The notes: generated by a model from the sequence alone, not told the origin. 45,092 nt of DNA from Syntrophales bacterium (GCA_028712885.1 JAQTPK010000020.1:1-45092), one strand, 5' to 3'. Shown: positions 26,077 through 34,108, numbered from the stretch's first letter. A program made the numbers and translations.

Positions 26077-27567
26077 ATGACCAATGCAAAAGGCGGAAAG
26101 ATCCGTTTCTCGGATTTCCTGGGGAGTAATCTCATAAGGAAAAAGTCGGGGCCTGCTGAGGAAAAGGGGCGGGAACAGGAAGAGGCGACTGCGCCCGATC
26201 GCAAAAGCGGCGTGCTGGACAGGACCGATCTCAGAGAAAAAAACCCCCTGCCTGGAAAGTCGGATACTCGCAATCATGCGCTCGTCGGCGACAGTACGGG
26301 CGGCAGCGGGAATGCCGCAAAATCCCGGGATTTCTTCCGCTTCAAGGATCTCATGGAGTTCAGGGGAACGCCGGCGCCCGAGGAAGCTGCTCGCGAAGAA
26401 ATAGCACAGAGCAGTGATGAAAATAAAGAACAAATGCTGAGCCTGTTTCCGGAGGCTTCGTCTTTTCTTTACCCCGGCGCAGGAGATGCGGTTCCGCCCG
26501 GCGGAGCGGGTGTCGATAAGGAGGACGGGGCAGGTCCGGAGCGGGATATCCTGAAGGAAGATGATGAGGAGGAAAAGCGACGTCAGGAGGGGGCGGGAAT
26601 TTCTCTGCGGGAGGAAAAAACGCCGCAGGGGAAAACTGCCGTAACGGAAGAGGGGGCGTCCGAAGAAGCCGTGCAGATTTATTCCGCCGCCGCGCATTTT
26701 CTCCAGCAAGTGAAGGAAAGCGTCGTACGGAACAACGCATTCGCCGTCGAGCCTGCGGTCAACCTTATCGCCCGGATTACAGGCTCTCCTGAATTGATTG
26801 ATAAAATGTACTCCCTGACCATCCCCGTGACTCAGGATGAGGACTATAATATCTCCCACCAGATCAATACGATGGTGTACGCCCTTAAAATGGGTAAAGG
26901 CTTCTCGTACAGCGGCAGAAAACTCGGGGAGCTTGCATTGGCCGCTCTGCTGCACGATGTGGGCATGTTCCAGATACCGGAGAAGGTGACCGGTAAATTC
27001 GGAAAACTTACGGATGAAGATCTGGCGCTCATAAAAAGACACCCGGAGTTTGGAAGAAAAATTTTGAATAATTACGAAGGAGGGCATCCCGTACTGGCCG
27101 AAGCTGCTTATCAGCACCATGAACGGGAAAGCGGGCAGGGCTACCCGAGGGGTTTGAGCGGCCTGCAGATCATGGAATTTTCGAAGATAATCAGCATAGT
27201 CGACAGTTATGAGGCTATGACGCACAACAGGCCCTACCGGAAGGCCCTGATGCAGGCCTTTTCGGCAAAAGAACTGATCAAATCGAAGCACTCCCTGTTT
27301 GCCCCGAATGTGATCAAGGTCTTTCTCAAAGAAATATCGCTCTACCCGCTCGGAAGTTATGTCCGCCTGAACAATCGCGCCATAGGACGCGTGGTCGCAA
27401 CGGATCAGTCCAGACCATTGCGTCCGGAGGTGCTGATAATTTTCGATGCCGAAGGTCACCGGGTGTTTGAGAATATCGTGCTTAAGCTTGACGAAAATCC
27501 CATCTTCTACATCCAGGACAGCATATCGGAAGATGAGCTGCCCAATGTCCCCTCCCAGGAATTTTAA
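26077..27567 (+). CDS. HD-GYP-type protein with a long charged N-terminal region
   Basis: This 496-residue protein has about 190 low-complexity, acidic/basic residues, likely disordered, followed by a C-terminal HD-GYP-like domain. HDVGMFQIP (His293, Asp294) corresponds to HDIGKxxIP but has Met in place of Lys. HPEFGRKIL, HHERESGQGYPRGL (347-360) and IVDSYEAMTHNRPYRKA follow. The GYP is present, but the usual DG in HHExxDGxGYP reads SG. The metal-binding HD pair is kept, so c-di-GMP phosphodiesterase activity is possible but not assured; a degenerate c-di-GMP receptor is an alternative. It is divergent from the nucleotidyltransferase, across 90 bases that contain a poor TTCTTG-17-TAATAC promoter candidate. 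It may tune glycan production. Confidence 0.78.
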   Translation: MTNAKGGKIRFSDFLGSNLIRKKSGPAEEKGREQEEATAPDRKSGVLDRTDLREKNPLPGKSDTRNHALVGDSTGGSGNAAKSRDFFRFKDLMEFRGTPAPEEAAREEIAQSSDENKEQMLSLFPEASSFLYPGAGDAVPPGGAGVDKEDGAGPERDILKEDDEEEKRRQEGAGISLREEKTPQGKTAVTEEGASEEAVQIYSAAAHFLQQVKESVVRNNAFAVEPAVNLIARITGSPELIDKMYSLTIPVTQDEDYNISHQINTMVYALKMGKGFSYSGRKLGELALAALLHDVGMFQIPEKVTGKFGKLTDEDLALIKRHPEFGRKILNNYEGGHPVLAEAAYQHHERESGQGYPRGLSGLQIMEFSKIISIVDSYEAMTHNRPYRKALMQAFSAKELIKSKHSLFAPNVIKVFLKEISLYPLGSYVRLNNRAIGRVVATDQSRPLRPEVLIIFDAEGHRVFENIVLKLDENPIFYIQDSISEDELPNVPSQEF

Positions 27568-27571
27568 TCAA

Positions 27572-27826
27572 AAAGGCTGTTTAAAAGCACCAATCTGCGG
27601 CGCCTGTCCTGAGACCTTCGACAAGATCAGAACAAGCTCCGTCGAAGGATTGCGCTCCGGGCCGCGATGCTCACGTACTATCTGTACGCTGCGCTCGCGG
27701 TCCTCGCGCGCCTTGCATCTCGGCACTTTTAAACAGCCTTTGGATTGGAATTACTCAATCCTCGGGCCGGAGTTTATCCTGAGCGCAGTCGAAGGAGGGG
27801 CCTTGTATCCGGGCAATTTTGGAAAG
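27572..27826. mobile_element. Composite MITE-like element with 16-base inverted ends
   Basis: AAAGGCTGTTTAAAAG (27572-27587) is the exact reverse complement of CTTTTAAACAGCCTTT (27726-27741). Between them lie a second nested palindrome, CCTTCGAC (27615-27622) with GTCGAAGG (27641-27648), and a CGTAC-TATCT-GTACG hairpin (27674-27688). Downstream, up to about 27826, is a CCTGAG...GTCGAAGGAGGGGCC segment shared with a second copy near 33971-34090. No transposase is present. It begins four bases after the HD-GYP stop codon. Confidence 0.7.
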
Positions 27827-27883
27827 CCTTCAGCATTTGTCTTTTAAGAAGAACTGTGAACCGGGAACTGTGAACGGTGGACT

Positions 27884-29689
27884 TTATTGCTGCAGTTTAA
27901 TAATGGTCCTGTAATATCCGCTGGAGGAGAGGAGCGATTCATGATCGCCGGCCGTGACGCATCCGCCCTCGTCGATCAGGAGGATGCGGTCGGAATTCCG
28001 GAAAGTGCTGAGCCTGTGTGCGGCTACGAAGACCGTTATCCCCAGCGTTGCATCTGGAAGCGAAGAAAGAATGGACTGCTCGGATATGCTGTCCATTGAC
28101 GCTGCCGGCTCGTCGAGAAGGAGGATATCCGGGTTCCGCACCAGTGCCCGCGCGAGGCACAGTTTCTGCTTTTGACCTTCAGAAAGGTTTGCTCCCCCCT
28201 CTTCGATGACGGCCTGGTACCCTTGCGCATGGGAGATAATAAAATCATGGATCCCGGCCGATTTTGCGGCCGCAATAACCTGCTCTTCTGTCGCATCGGG
28301 ATTGCCCAGCCGCAGATTTTCCATGAAAGTGCCCCGGAGGAGCTTCGGGACCTGCGAAACGTATCCTATCCGGGACCTTACGGAAGAGGGATTCAGGGAG
28401 GACGCCGGCTCGCCGTCAAAATAGATTTCGCCCCCGTCCGGCCGGTAAAAGCGGAGGAGGAGGCTGATCAGCGTGGTTTTGCCCGCACCGCTCGGGCCGA
28501 CGACGGCTATGCGTTCTCCGCGCCGGACCCGGAAGGAGGCGTTCCGGAGAACGGGATCGGCGCCGTTATAAGAGAACGACACGCCTCGAAATTCGATTTC
28601 TCCCCGAAGAGACTTCACCTCGCGGCCGGTATCGTCCTCAGGCACGGCATCCAGGAAAGCGGAGATCCTGTCGAGGCACGCTCTTGCGCCCTGAATCTCG
28701 AAATTCGCCGAAGCCAGGACCTGGGCCGGGCCGAAAACGTATCCCAGGTAGGCCTGATAAGCAAGCAGCGAGCCGAGAGTCCAGCGGTCCGTTACGATCC
28801 AGTATGCGCCTGCCCCCAGAACTGAGAGACGCGCCAGCCCCGGGATAATCTGCAGAGCGACGCCTGCCAGGGAGGAGATGCTTGTCTGTTCGAGGGCGAC
28901 TTGAACGGAGCGCCTCAATTCCTCCAGTGCGTTTTTCAGCGTCCGCCTTTCGGAAGAAAAGGCCTTGATCAGCGGCATGGAAGCGAGAAATTCCTGAAAC
29001 GTGCTGTTTACGCGCGCATGCTGTTCCATGCCTGCGTGACTCAGGGCGTACGTTCTATGGGAGAAAAGGCGGGCGATAATGAAAATGAGCGGCAGAAGGG
29101 CAAGAACGATAAGGGACAATCTCCACTCGAGGTAAAAGAGAAAGGCGATTCCCCCCGCGAATCTTATTCCATTCTCCAGGAGATAAACGACGGATCCGGA
29201 AAAAAACCAGTTCAACCCCTGTACGTCCGCGGACAGGCGGGACATGAGATAGCCCGTCTGGCTGGAATCGAAGAAAGCCTTTGGAAGTTTAAGCGCATGC
29301 CCGATCAGATTTTCCTGGACATCCAGCACGACGTCCTGTTCGAACCGCGCCAGATAAAAATTCCTGGCCAGACCCGCGAGTATCTCAAGCGCCGCTATTC
29401 CGGCGAGAATAAAAAGAAGCGCGGCCAGAAGCTCAAGATGCCTCGAAAGAATGACGTCATCCACCAGATATTTAAGCAGGATCGGTTTCGGAAACTCCAG
29501 AAGCGATGCGGCCAGGATAAGCCCCATCCCGGCCGCGCCCTTGCGGAGATGGCGCATGAAAAAAGGCTTCAGGCGGGCGATGGACTTTTTGAACGGGGGG
29601 TACTGTTTTTCGCCTGATATCCGGTCGACTTCCGCATGCCGGGAAAAACCGGACCGAAGATAGAATAAGAATTCCTTTATAATGCTCAT
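27884..29689 (-). CDS. MsbA-like ABC exporter, fused membrane and ATPase domains
   Basis: This 601-residue half-transporter would act as a homodimer. About six membrane helices (residues 55-330) follow a short cytoplasmic leader. The nucleotide-binding domain has Walker A GPSGAGKTTLISLL, Q-loop GYVSQVPKL, signature LSEGQKQKLCLARAL, Walker B ILLLDEP and H-loop AAHRLS, all intact. Similarity of layout is to lipid/peptide exporters (MsbA, bacteriocin type without a peptidase). The start is the ATG at 29687-29689. It lies on the same strand as the glycan genes but is separated from them by the convergent HD-GYP gene, so its cargo (lipid-linked glycan, lipid or peptide) is unknown. Confidence 0.87.
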   Translation of the reverse strand: MSIIKEFLFYLRSGFSRHAEVDRISGEKQYPPFKKSIARLKPFFMRHLRKGAAGMGLILAASLLEFPKPILLKYLVDDVILSRHLELLAALLFILAGIAALEILAGLARNFYLARFEQDVVLDVQENLIGHALKLPKAFFDSSQTGYLMSRLSADVQGLNWFFSGSVVYLLENGIRFAGGIAFLFYLEWRLSLIVLALLPLIFIIARLFSHRTYALSHAGMEQHARVNSTFQEFLASMPLIKAFSSERRTLKNALEELRRSVQVALEQTSISSLAGVALQIIPGLARLSVLGAGAYWIVTDRWTLGSLLAYQAYLGYVFGPAQVLASANFEIQGARACLDRISAFLDAVPEDDTGREVKSLRGEIEFRGVSFSYNGADPVLRNASFRVRRGERIAVVGPSGAGKTTLISLLLRFYRPDGGEIYFDGEPASSLNPSSVRSRIGYVSQVPKLLRGTFMENLRLGNPDATEEQVIAAAKSAGIHDFIISHAQGYQAVIEEGGANLSEGQKQKLCLARALVRNPDILLLDEPAASMDSISEQSILSSLPDATLGITVFVAAHRLSTFRNSDRILLIDEGGCVTAGDHESLLSSSGYYRTIIKLQQ

Positions 29690-29879
29690 CTGAATGAGAT
29701 CGGAATCGAAATTGTAAGAGAGAGAATTATTATTGCAGGCTGTTCAAAAATGCCCGGATGCATGCGGGGGTAGCAGCAGACTTCAGTCTGCGCGGTCGAG
29801 AGTGCTGAAAGAGATGATCTCATAAAAAGCCGTTAATGCTCTCTTTCGTCATTCCGTGCTTGACACGCATTTTAACGCA
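29690..29879. repeat. Spacer with partial repeats
   Basis: The spacer contains a half-copy of the GGCTGTTCAAAAATGCCC end (29738-29755), a GCAGACTTCAGTCTGC palindrome (29776-29791) and a GTCATTCCGTGCTTGACACG repeat (about 29849-29868). No gene is seen. Confidence 0.6.
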
Positions 29880-30686
29880 TTAAGGATGCCCCTGCGTTAT
29901 ATCCTTCACCACCTTTTTTATCGTCATCCCTTCTATCAGCCTGATCTTGGAGATAAAACCGATCATCAGGCTCATATCGCATAAGTTATTGATTTTTCTC
30001 GGGATGCCCTCGGAAAAATGATAAATCTCGCTGACGGCGTCGGAAGTAAAAAGTTCTTTATTGCTGCCTGCCTTGCTCAGGCGGCTGGAAATGTATTCGG
30101 TGACCTCATCACGATTAAGGGGATCGAGATGGAACTTGATCGCGATCCTCTGATCCAGTTGTTTGATGTCGTGAATAATCGTCTGCAATTCCGGCTGGCC
30201 GATCAGGATCAGCGTAAGGAGAAAGCGGTCGCTGAGCTGGAAATTCAGGAGGAGCCGAATTTCTTCAAAGGTTTCTTTGGAAATCAGCTGTGCTTCGTCG
30301 ACGATGAGAACTGTCGACTTGTCCATCTTCTCGTTTTCGAGAATTCTCGACTTGATCATGTTCCAGAGATCGACTTTAAGGCCGTTTTCGGGATTGAGGC
30401 CGAACTGGTAGCATATTTCTTTAATAAATTCCACCGGTTCAAGGCTGGGATTGGTAATCAGTCCGAGATCGCAGTCTATTTCGGACAGTTTCTGAATGAG
30501 GACTCGGCTCAGGGTCGTTTTGCCGCATCCGACTTCCCCGGTCAGCATGGCCGCTCCCTTTTTCCGCTGAACCGCATAGAGGAGCCTGACGAGCGCCTCT
30601 TCGTATTCCGCGGAATAATACATGAATTTCGGATCGGGAACGTTCTCGAAGGGGTATTCGTCCAATCCCCAGTATTCTAAATACAT
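29880..30686 (-). CDS. ExeA-like AAA ATPase
   Basis: This 268-residue AAA ATPase is of the type found in general secretion (ExeA) and PEP-CTERM/exosortase-linked EPS loci. It begins YLEYWGLDEYPFENVPDPKF, a hallmark of the family, and has Walker A GEVGCGKTT (about 50-58) and Walker B VLIVDEAQ. An LTLILIGQPEL stretch and a sensor-like GIPRKINNLCDMSL segment follow. It lacks the peptidoglycan-binding C-terminal domain of full ExeA. The ATG start lies inside the end of the phosphatase gene (ten-base overlap), so the two proteins are co-translated. It may couple energy to export or assembly; the precise role is not known. Confidence 0.85.
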   Translation of the reverse strand: MYLEYWGLDEYPFENVPDPKFMYYSAEYEEALVRLLYAVQRKKGAAMLTGEVGCGKTTLSRVLIQKLSEIDCDLGLITNPSLEPVEFIKEICYQFGLNPENGLKVDLWNMIKSRILENEKMDKSTVLIVDEAQLISKETFEEIRLLLNFQLSDRFLLTLILIGQPELQTIIHDIKQLDQRIAIKFHLDPLNRDEVTEYISSRLSKAGSNKELFTSDAVSEIYHFSEGIPRKINNLCDMSLMIGFISKIRLIEGMTIKKVVKDITQGHP

Positions 30687-31132
30687 TTGATCATTCCCTC
30701 GACGGACAGAAATATCTCGGAAAAACAGAGCCTGTAGTGATAACTCGATTGTTTATGGCAGTCTTTGATATCCTGCCCGGAACCGCTGGGATTTCCTGAA
30801 AAGGACTTGAGAAGAAAAAGCTTGCCCGCCGCGTCAGGATATCTGTTCAGGATAGCGGCCTTTTGTGCCGCCTCCATGGTGATTATCATGTCTGCTTCCC
30901 GGACAAGATCGGGGGTGAGCGTACGTGAATGATGCCCGGTGAAAGGCATCCCGTGTTTTTCGAGGAGTTCCGCGGCGGTCTTATCCCCGGGGGCTCCATT
31001 CATTTCGAGCAGACCCGCCGAAGAAACAGAGATATCGTTCCTTCCGGATTTCCTCAACTGCTCCATAAGGATTCGCTCAGCCATGAAACTTCGGGTTATA
31101 TTGGCTGCGCAGACGAAAAGTATCTTTTTCAT
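30677..31132 (-). CDS. Low-molecular-weight protein tyrosine phosphatase (Wzb-like)
   Basis: This 151-residue LMW-PTP has the catalytic P-loop CAANITRS (Cys8 and Arg14 of CX5R). The likely general acid Asp lies in GQDIKDC near residue 120, although the usual DP context is altered. The length is family-typical. Such phosphatases reverse autophosphorylation of Wzc-type kinases; the kinase here is about 7.5 kb away on the same strand, which supports a pairing but does not prove it. The gene overlaps the ExeA-like ATPase by ten bases. The atypical C-terminus (HKQSSYHYRLCFSEIF) is a caution for activity. Confidence 0.85.
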   Translation of the reverse strand: MKKILFVCAANITRSFMAERILMEQLRKSGRNDISVSSAGLLEMNGAPGDKTAAELLEKHGMPFTGHHSRTLTPDLVREADMIITMEAAQKAAILNRYPDAAGKLFLLKSFSGNPSGSGQDIKDCHKQSSYHYRLCFSEIFLSVEGMIKCI

Positions 31133-31210
31133 GGCGAACGGCTTTTTTTACTTGAAGGCCGTTTATATTCAAATCGGCAGAAATATTCAAGACTTTATTA
31201 AACAGGGTTT

Positions 31211-31276
31211 GAGTAAGAAGTAAGAAGTAAGAAGTAAGGGGTAAGGGGTAAGGGGTAAGGGGTAAGGGGTAAAGGG
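31211..31276 (+). repeat. Tandem GGGGTAA heptamer array, preceded by GAAGTAA units
   Basis: About three GAAGTAA units are followed by five runs of GGGG separated by TAA (runs at 31238-41, 31245-48, 31252-55, 31259-62 and 31266-69) and a GGG at 31274-76. The spacing is exactly that needed for a G-quadruplex. It lies between the divergent phosphatase and GspE-like genes. Confidence 0.85.
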
Positions 31277-31528
31277 TATTTAGTATTAGGTATCGGGTAA
31301 TGGTTATAGGCAATCAGGCGGGAAAGGCGGGCAGGGCGGGAAGGCGAAAAGGTGAAGCGCGAAGAGCGGGAAGCGGAGCACTCTCCTTTTGTCATTTCGA
31401 GCGAATGCGAGAAATCTTTCCCTCGTTTTCAGTTCAGGACGTTGCAGAACCAGGAAATATTTTTGCCCGATTCCGTTTCTTTCGCGCTTTTCACGCTATT
31501 CCCGCGGGAATACCTGTCATTGAATAAG

Positions 31529-31557
31529 TTGATAATATTCTTTTTCTTATATATAGG
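31529..31557 (+). promoter_or_regulatory. Candidate sigma-70 promoter for the GAF-GspE gene
   Basis: TTGATA (31529-31534) is followed after 17 bases by TATAGG (31552-31557) in an AT-rich block (TATATATA runs through it). It gives a leader of about 110 bases before the ATG at 31673. The -10 is imperfect, so this is tentative. Confidence 0.3.
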
Positions 31558-31672
31558 TGGAGAAAATTAAAGCAGGAGGGCGCAGACGTCGATAAAACCG
31601 TTCAGGCATGCCTCACTGATGAATTCTAACTTATTTGCCGGAACGAAACAGTTTTATTAAGAGAGCGATCAT

Positions 31673-33961
31673 ATGGCAGTCAAAGAGACACCGACGACAC
31701 AAATTACGGAACTTGCCGAACAGCTTGCGCTGCGAAGCGCTCTGCAGAATATAACCAACCGCATTCATGCCGCACAGAACCTCAGGCAGATTCTCGTCGA
31801 CCTCAAAGAGGGCATTCTGAGCCTTTTCAAGGCCAATTCGATAACCATTTATGTCGCAGATGCGGTGAGAAACGAAATATATTCCATGTTCCTTGCCGGG
31901 ACCAAACTCAATGAAATCCGGCTTCCGATCAACAGCAAGAGCATCGCCGGCTACGTCGCCAGCACCCGAAAATGCGTGAATGTCGCGGATGCTTACAATG
32001 CGGCGGAGCTCCGCTCCATCGACCCCCAGCTCAGGTTCGACGAACGCTGGGACAAGAAAACGGGTTTCCGGACCGCCCAGATCCTTGCCTTGCCGGTAGT
32101 ATACGAGGACAACCTGATGGGAGTTGTCCAGATAATAAACCGCAAAGGCGGAGGGAAGTTTTCCAACGAGGAAAGGACGTTCCTTGAAGAGATTGCCGAC
32201 GTGCTTGGAATCGCTTTCTACAACCAGCAAAAGGCGGCAAGACGGAGGAAGACCCGTTTCGACTACCTGGTCGCCAGGGGATTCATCACGGAAGCCGATC
32301 TGGAGGCTTCCTGGAATGAAGCCCGCAAGGCCGGGGACTCGATGGAAAATTTTCTGATGAAGAAGTTCAAGATCTCGAAGGAGGACGTCGGCAAGTCCCT
32401 CGAGGATTTCTTTCAATGCAAGTTCATCCCGTTCAGCGACAAAATTCCCGTTCCGGAAGACCTCTGCAGAGTGCTCCGGCAGGAATATCTGCGGAAGGAA
32501 CTCTGGGTTCCGCTCGAAAAAACCGGGGATCGGATCAGCGTCCTCGTGGACGATCCGAACAACATCCTGAAAAGGGATATGATCGAGACGCTCCTGAAGA
32601 CGAAGCGCATCGAGTACAACGTTTCTCTGAAAGAGGACATAGTAAAATTCATAAACTACTTCTATCGCATCGATGATGCGCAGGAGTCGATTGCGGAAAT
32701 TCTCGGCCGGCTGGATTTGGGAGACGAGGCGGATGCGGATGAAGAGGAAATCGTATCCGAATCGGACAGCGTCATCATGCAGCTCGTGAATAAAATTATC
32801 AACGACGCCTATCTGAGCCGGGCCTCCGATATTCATATCGAGCCCAATACGAAGAAGAAAACGCTGGATGTGCGCTTCCGGGTGGACGGCGACTGCGTAC
32901 GGTACCAGTCGGTTCCGTACAGCTACCGCGCCGCTACCGTGTCCCGGATAAAAATCATGTCGAACCTGGACATTACCGAGCGGCGACTTCCCCAGGACGG
33001 GAAGATCCGCTTCCGCAGGCCGGGCGCAGAAGAGATCGAGCTTCGCGTCGCGACTGTCCCCACTCAGGGGGGCGTTGAAGACGTCGTCATGAGAATCCTT
33101 GCCAAGGGAGAGACCATGACCCTTGAGCAGATGTCGATGTCGCCGTCAAATTACAGGAACTTCCTTAATACCCTGGAAAAGCCGTACGGCATCGTTCTTG
33201 TCGTCGGTCCGACCGGCTCGGGCAAGACGACGACCCTCCACGCGGCCCTGCATCACATCAATACGCCGGATACGAAGATCTGGACGGCGGAAGACCCGGT
33301 CGAAATAACTCAGGAAGGCCTGCGGCAGGTTCAGGTCAACCCAAAAATCGGCTTTGATTTCAGCCATGCAATGCGCGCTTTTCTGCGGGCCGACCCGGAT
33401 GTCATCATGGTGGGGGAAATGCGTGATTACGAAACCGCGAAGATCGGGGTCGAGGCCTCACTGACCGGGCATCTCGTTTTCAGCACCCTGCATACGAACA
33501 GCGCCCCGGAGACGATCGTGCGCCTGCTGGATATGGGCATAGATCCGTTCAATTTCGCGGATTCGCTGCTCGGCGTCCTCGCCCAGCGCCTCGTTCGCAC
33601 ACTGTGCAGGCGATGCAAGGAGGAGTACAAACCGTCCCGGGAGGAATTCGACGATATTGTCATGAATTACGGCGAGAGCCTGTTCCCGGAGCTGAACGTG
33701 GATTTTGACAAGCTGAAGCTTTATCGGCCAAAAGGATGCCCCGACTGCAACCAGACCGGATTCAGGGGAAGAATGAGCGTTCACGAGCTGCTGATTGCGA
33801 CAGATGTGATCAAGCGCATGGTTGCGCGAAAGGACCCTGTCGAGCAGCTGAGGGCCCAGGCCGTCAAGGAGGGAATGAGAACGCTGCTGCAGGACGGCAT
33901 TTACAAGGTCGTGACCGGGGAGACGGACTTTAAGCAGGTAATTGCCGTCTGTATGCGGTAG
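31673..33961 (+). CDS. GAF-MshEN-GspE type II secretion/type IV pilus-like ATPase
   Basis: This 762-residue ATPase of the GspE/PilB class carries an N-terminal GAF domain (about 25-185, AGYVASTRKCVNVADAYN and TAQILALPVVYEDNLMGVVQ). An MshEN-type region (about 195-325) follows. The ATPase core has ASDIHIEP, Walker A GPTGSGKT (512-519), DPDVIMVGEMRDYETA, and STLHTNSA. A four-cysteine zinc motif is seen (Cys645/648 and Cys689/692). GAF domains bind small ligands and MshEN domains bind c-di-GMP in known cases, so the motor may be doubly regulated. No PilC, PilT, GspF or pilin gene is nearby, so its partner is outside the window or it drives something else, such as glycan export. A weak GAGAG ribosome binding site precedes the ATG. 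Confidence 0.9.
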   Translation: MAVKETPTTQITELAEQLALRSALQNITNRIHAAQNLRQILVDLKEGILSLFKANSITIYVADAVRNEIYSMFLAGTKLNEIRLPINSKSIAGYVASTRKCVNVADAYNAAELRSIDPQLRFDERWDKKTGFRTAQILALPVVYEDNLMGVVQIINRKGGGKFSNEERTFLEEIADVLGIAFYNQQKAARRRKTRFDYLVARGFITEADLEASWNEARKAGDSMENFLMKKFKISKEDVGKSLEDFFQCKFIPFSDKIPVPEDLCRVLRQEYLRKELWVPLEKTGDRISVLVDDPNNILKRDMIETLLKTKRIEYNVSLKEDIVKFINYFYRIDDAQESIAEILGRLDLGDEADADEEEIVSESDSVIMQLVNKIINDAYLSRASDIHIEPNTKKKTLDVRFRVDGDCVRYQSVPYSYRAATVSRIKIMSNLDITERRLPQDGKIRFRRPGAEEIELRVATVPTQGGVEDVVMRILAKGETMTLEQMSMSPSNYRNFLNTLEKPYGIVLVVGPTGSGKTTTLHAALHHINTPDTKIWTAEDPVEITQEGLRQVQVNPKIGFDFSHAMRAFLRADPDVIMVGEMRDYETAKIGVEASLTGHLVFSTLHTNSAPETIVRLLDMGIDPFNFADSLLGVLAQRLVRTLCRRCKEEYKPSREEFDDIVMNYGESLFPELNVDFDKLKLYRPKGCPDCNQTGFRGRMSVHELLIATDVIKRMVARKDPVEQLRAQAVKEGMRTLLQDGIYKVVTGETDFKQVIAVCMR

Positions 33962-33970
33962 AGCGGAGCG

Positions 33971-34108
33971 ACTGTTCGAAAACGCCCATCTGCGGCGCCT
34001 GCCCTGAGCCCTGTCGAAGGGTTCACCATGACAACCGGACCGGAGCCTGTCCTGAGCTTGTCGAAGGAGGGGCCTCGTATCTGGGCATCCCGGATCAAGT
34101 CCGGGACA
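33971..34108. repeat. Second copy of the composite repeat, with a CATCCCGGATCAAG hairpin
   Basis: CTGTTCGAAAACGCCCATCTGCGGC and the following CCTGAGCC... CCTGAGCTTGTCGAAGGAGGGGCC match the composite element at 27572-27826. ATCTGCGGCGCCTG is shared exactly (33988-34001 and 27593-27606), as is GTCGAAGGAGGGGCC (34060-34074 and 27788-27802). The element ends with CATCCCGGA-tcaag-TCCGGGACA (34086-34108). It follows the GspE-like stop codon and carries no gene. Confidence 0.7.

Noticed and set aside
26056-27459. A 467-codon open frame on the minus strand opposite the HD-GYP gene
   Set aside because: It is the mirror of a gene with clear conserved motifs, has no recognisable domain and arises from the G+C-rich codon pattern. 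The same applies to long antisense frames at 31631-32836, 39928-40803 and 44010-45044.
7095-29689. Possible lasso-peptide or other RiPP locus, because an asparagine-synthase-like protein, an NTP_transf_5 protein and an ABC exporter occur together
   Set aside because: The amidotransferase is full length with its glutaminase half, it sits among glycosyltransferases, and no PqqD-like protein, transglutaminase-like protease or precursor peptide was seen.
31211-31276. CRISPR array
   Set aside because: The units are seven bases long with no unique spacers, and no cas genes are nearby.
31558-31672. c-di-GMP (GEMM) riboswitch in the leader of the GAF-GspE gene
   Set aside because: I could not find the conserved GEMM core or tetraloop-receptor sequences.
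23420-33961. Exosortase/PEP-CTERM system, suggested by the ExeA-like ATPase, SLBB exporter and kinase
   Set aside because: No exosortase and no PEP-CTERM protein is encoded in the window; only accessory-type genes are present.
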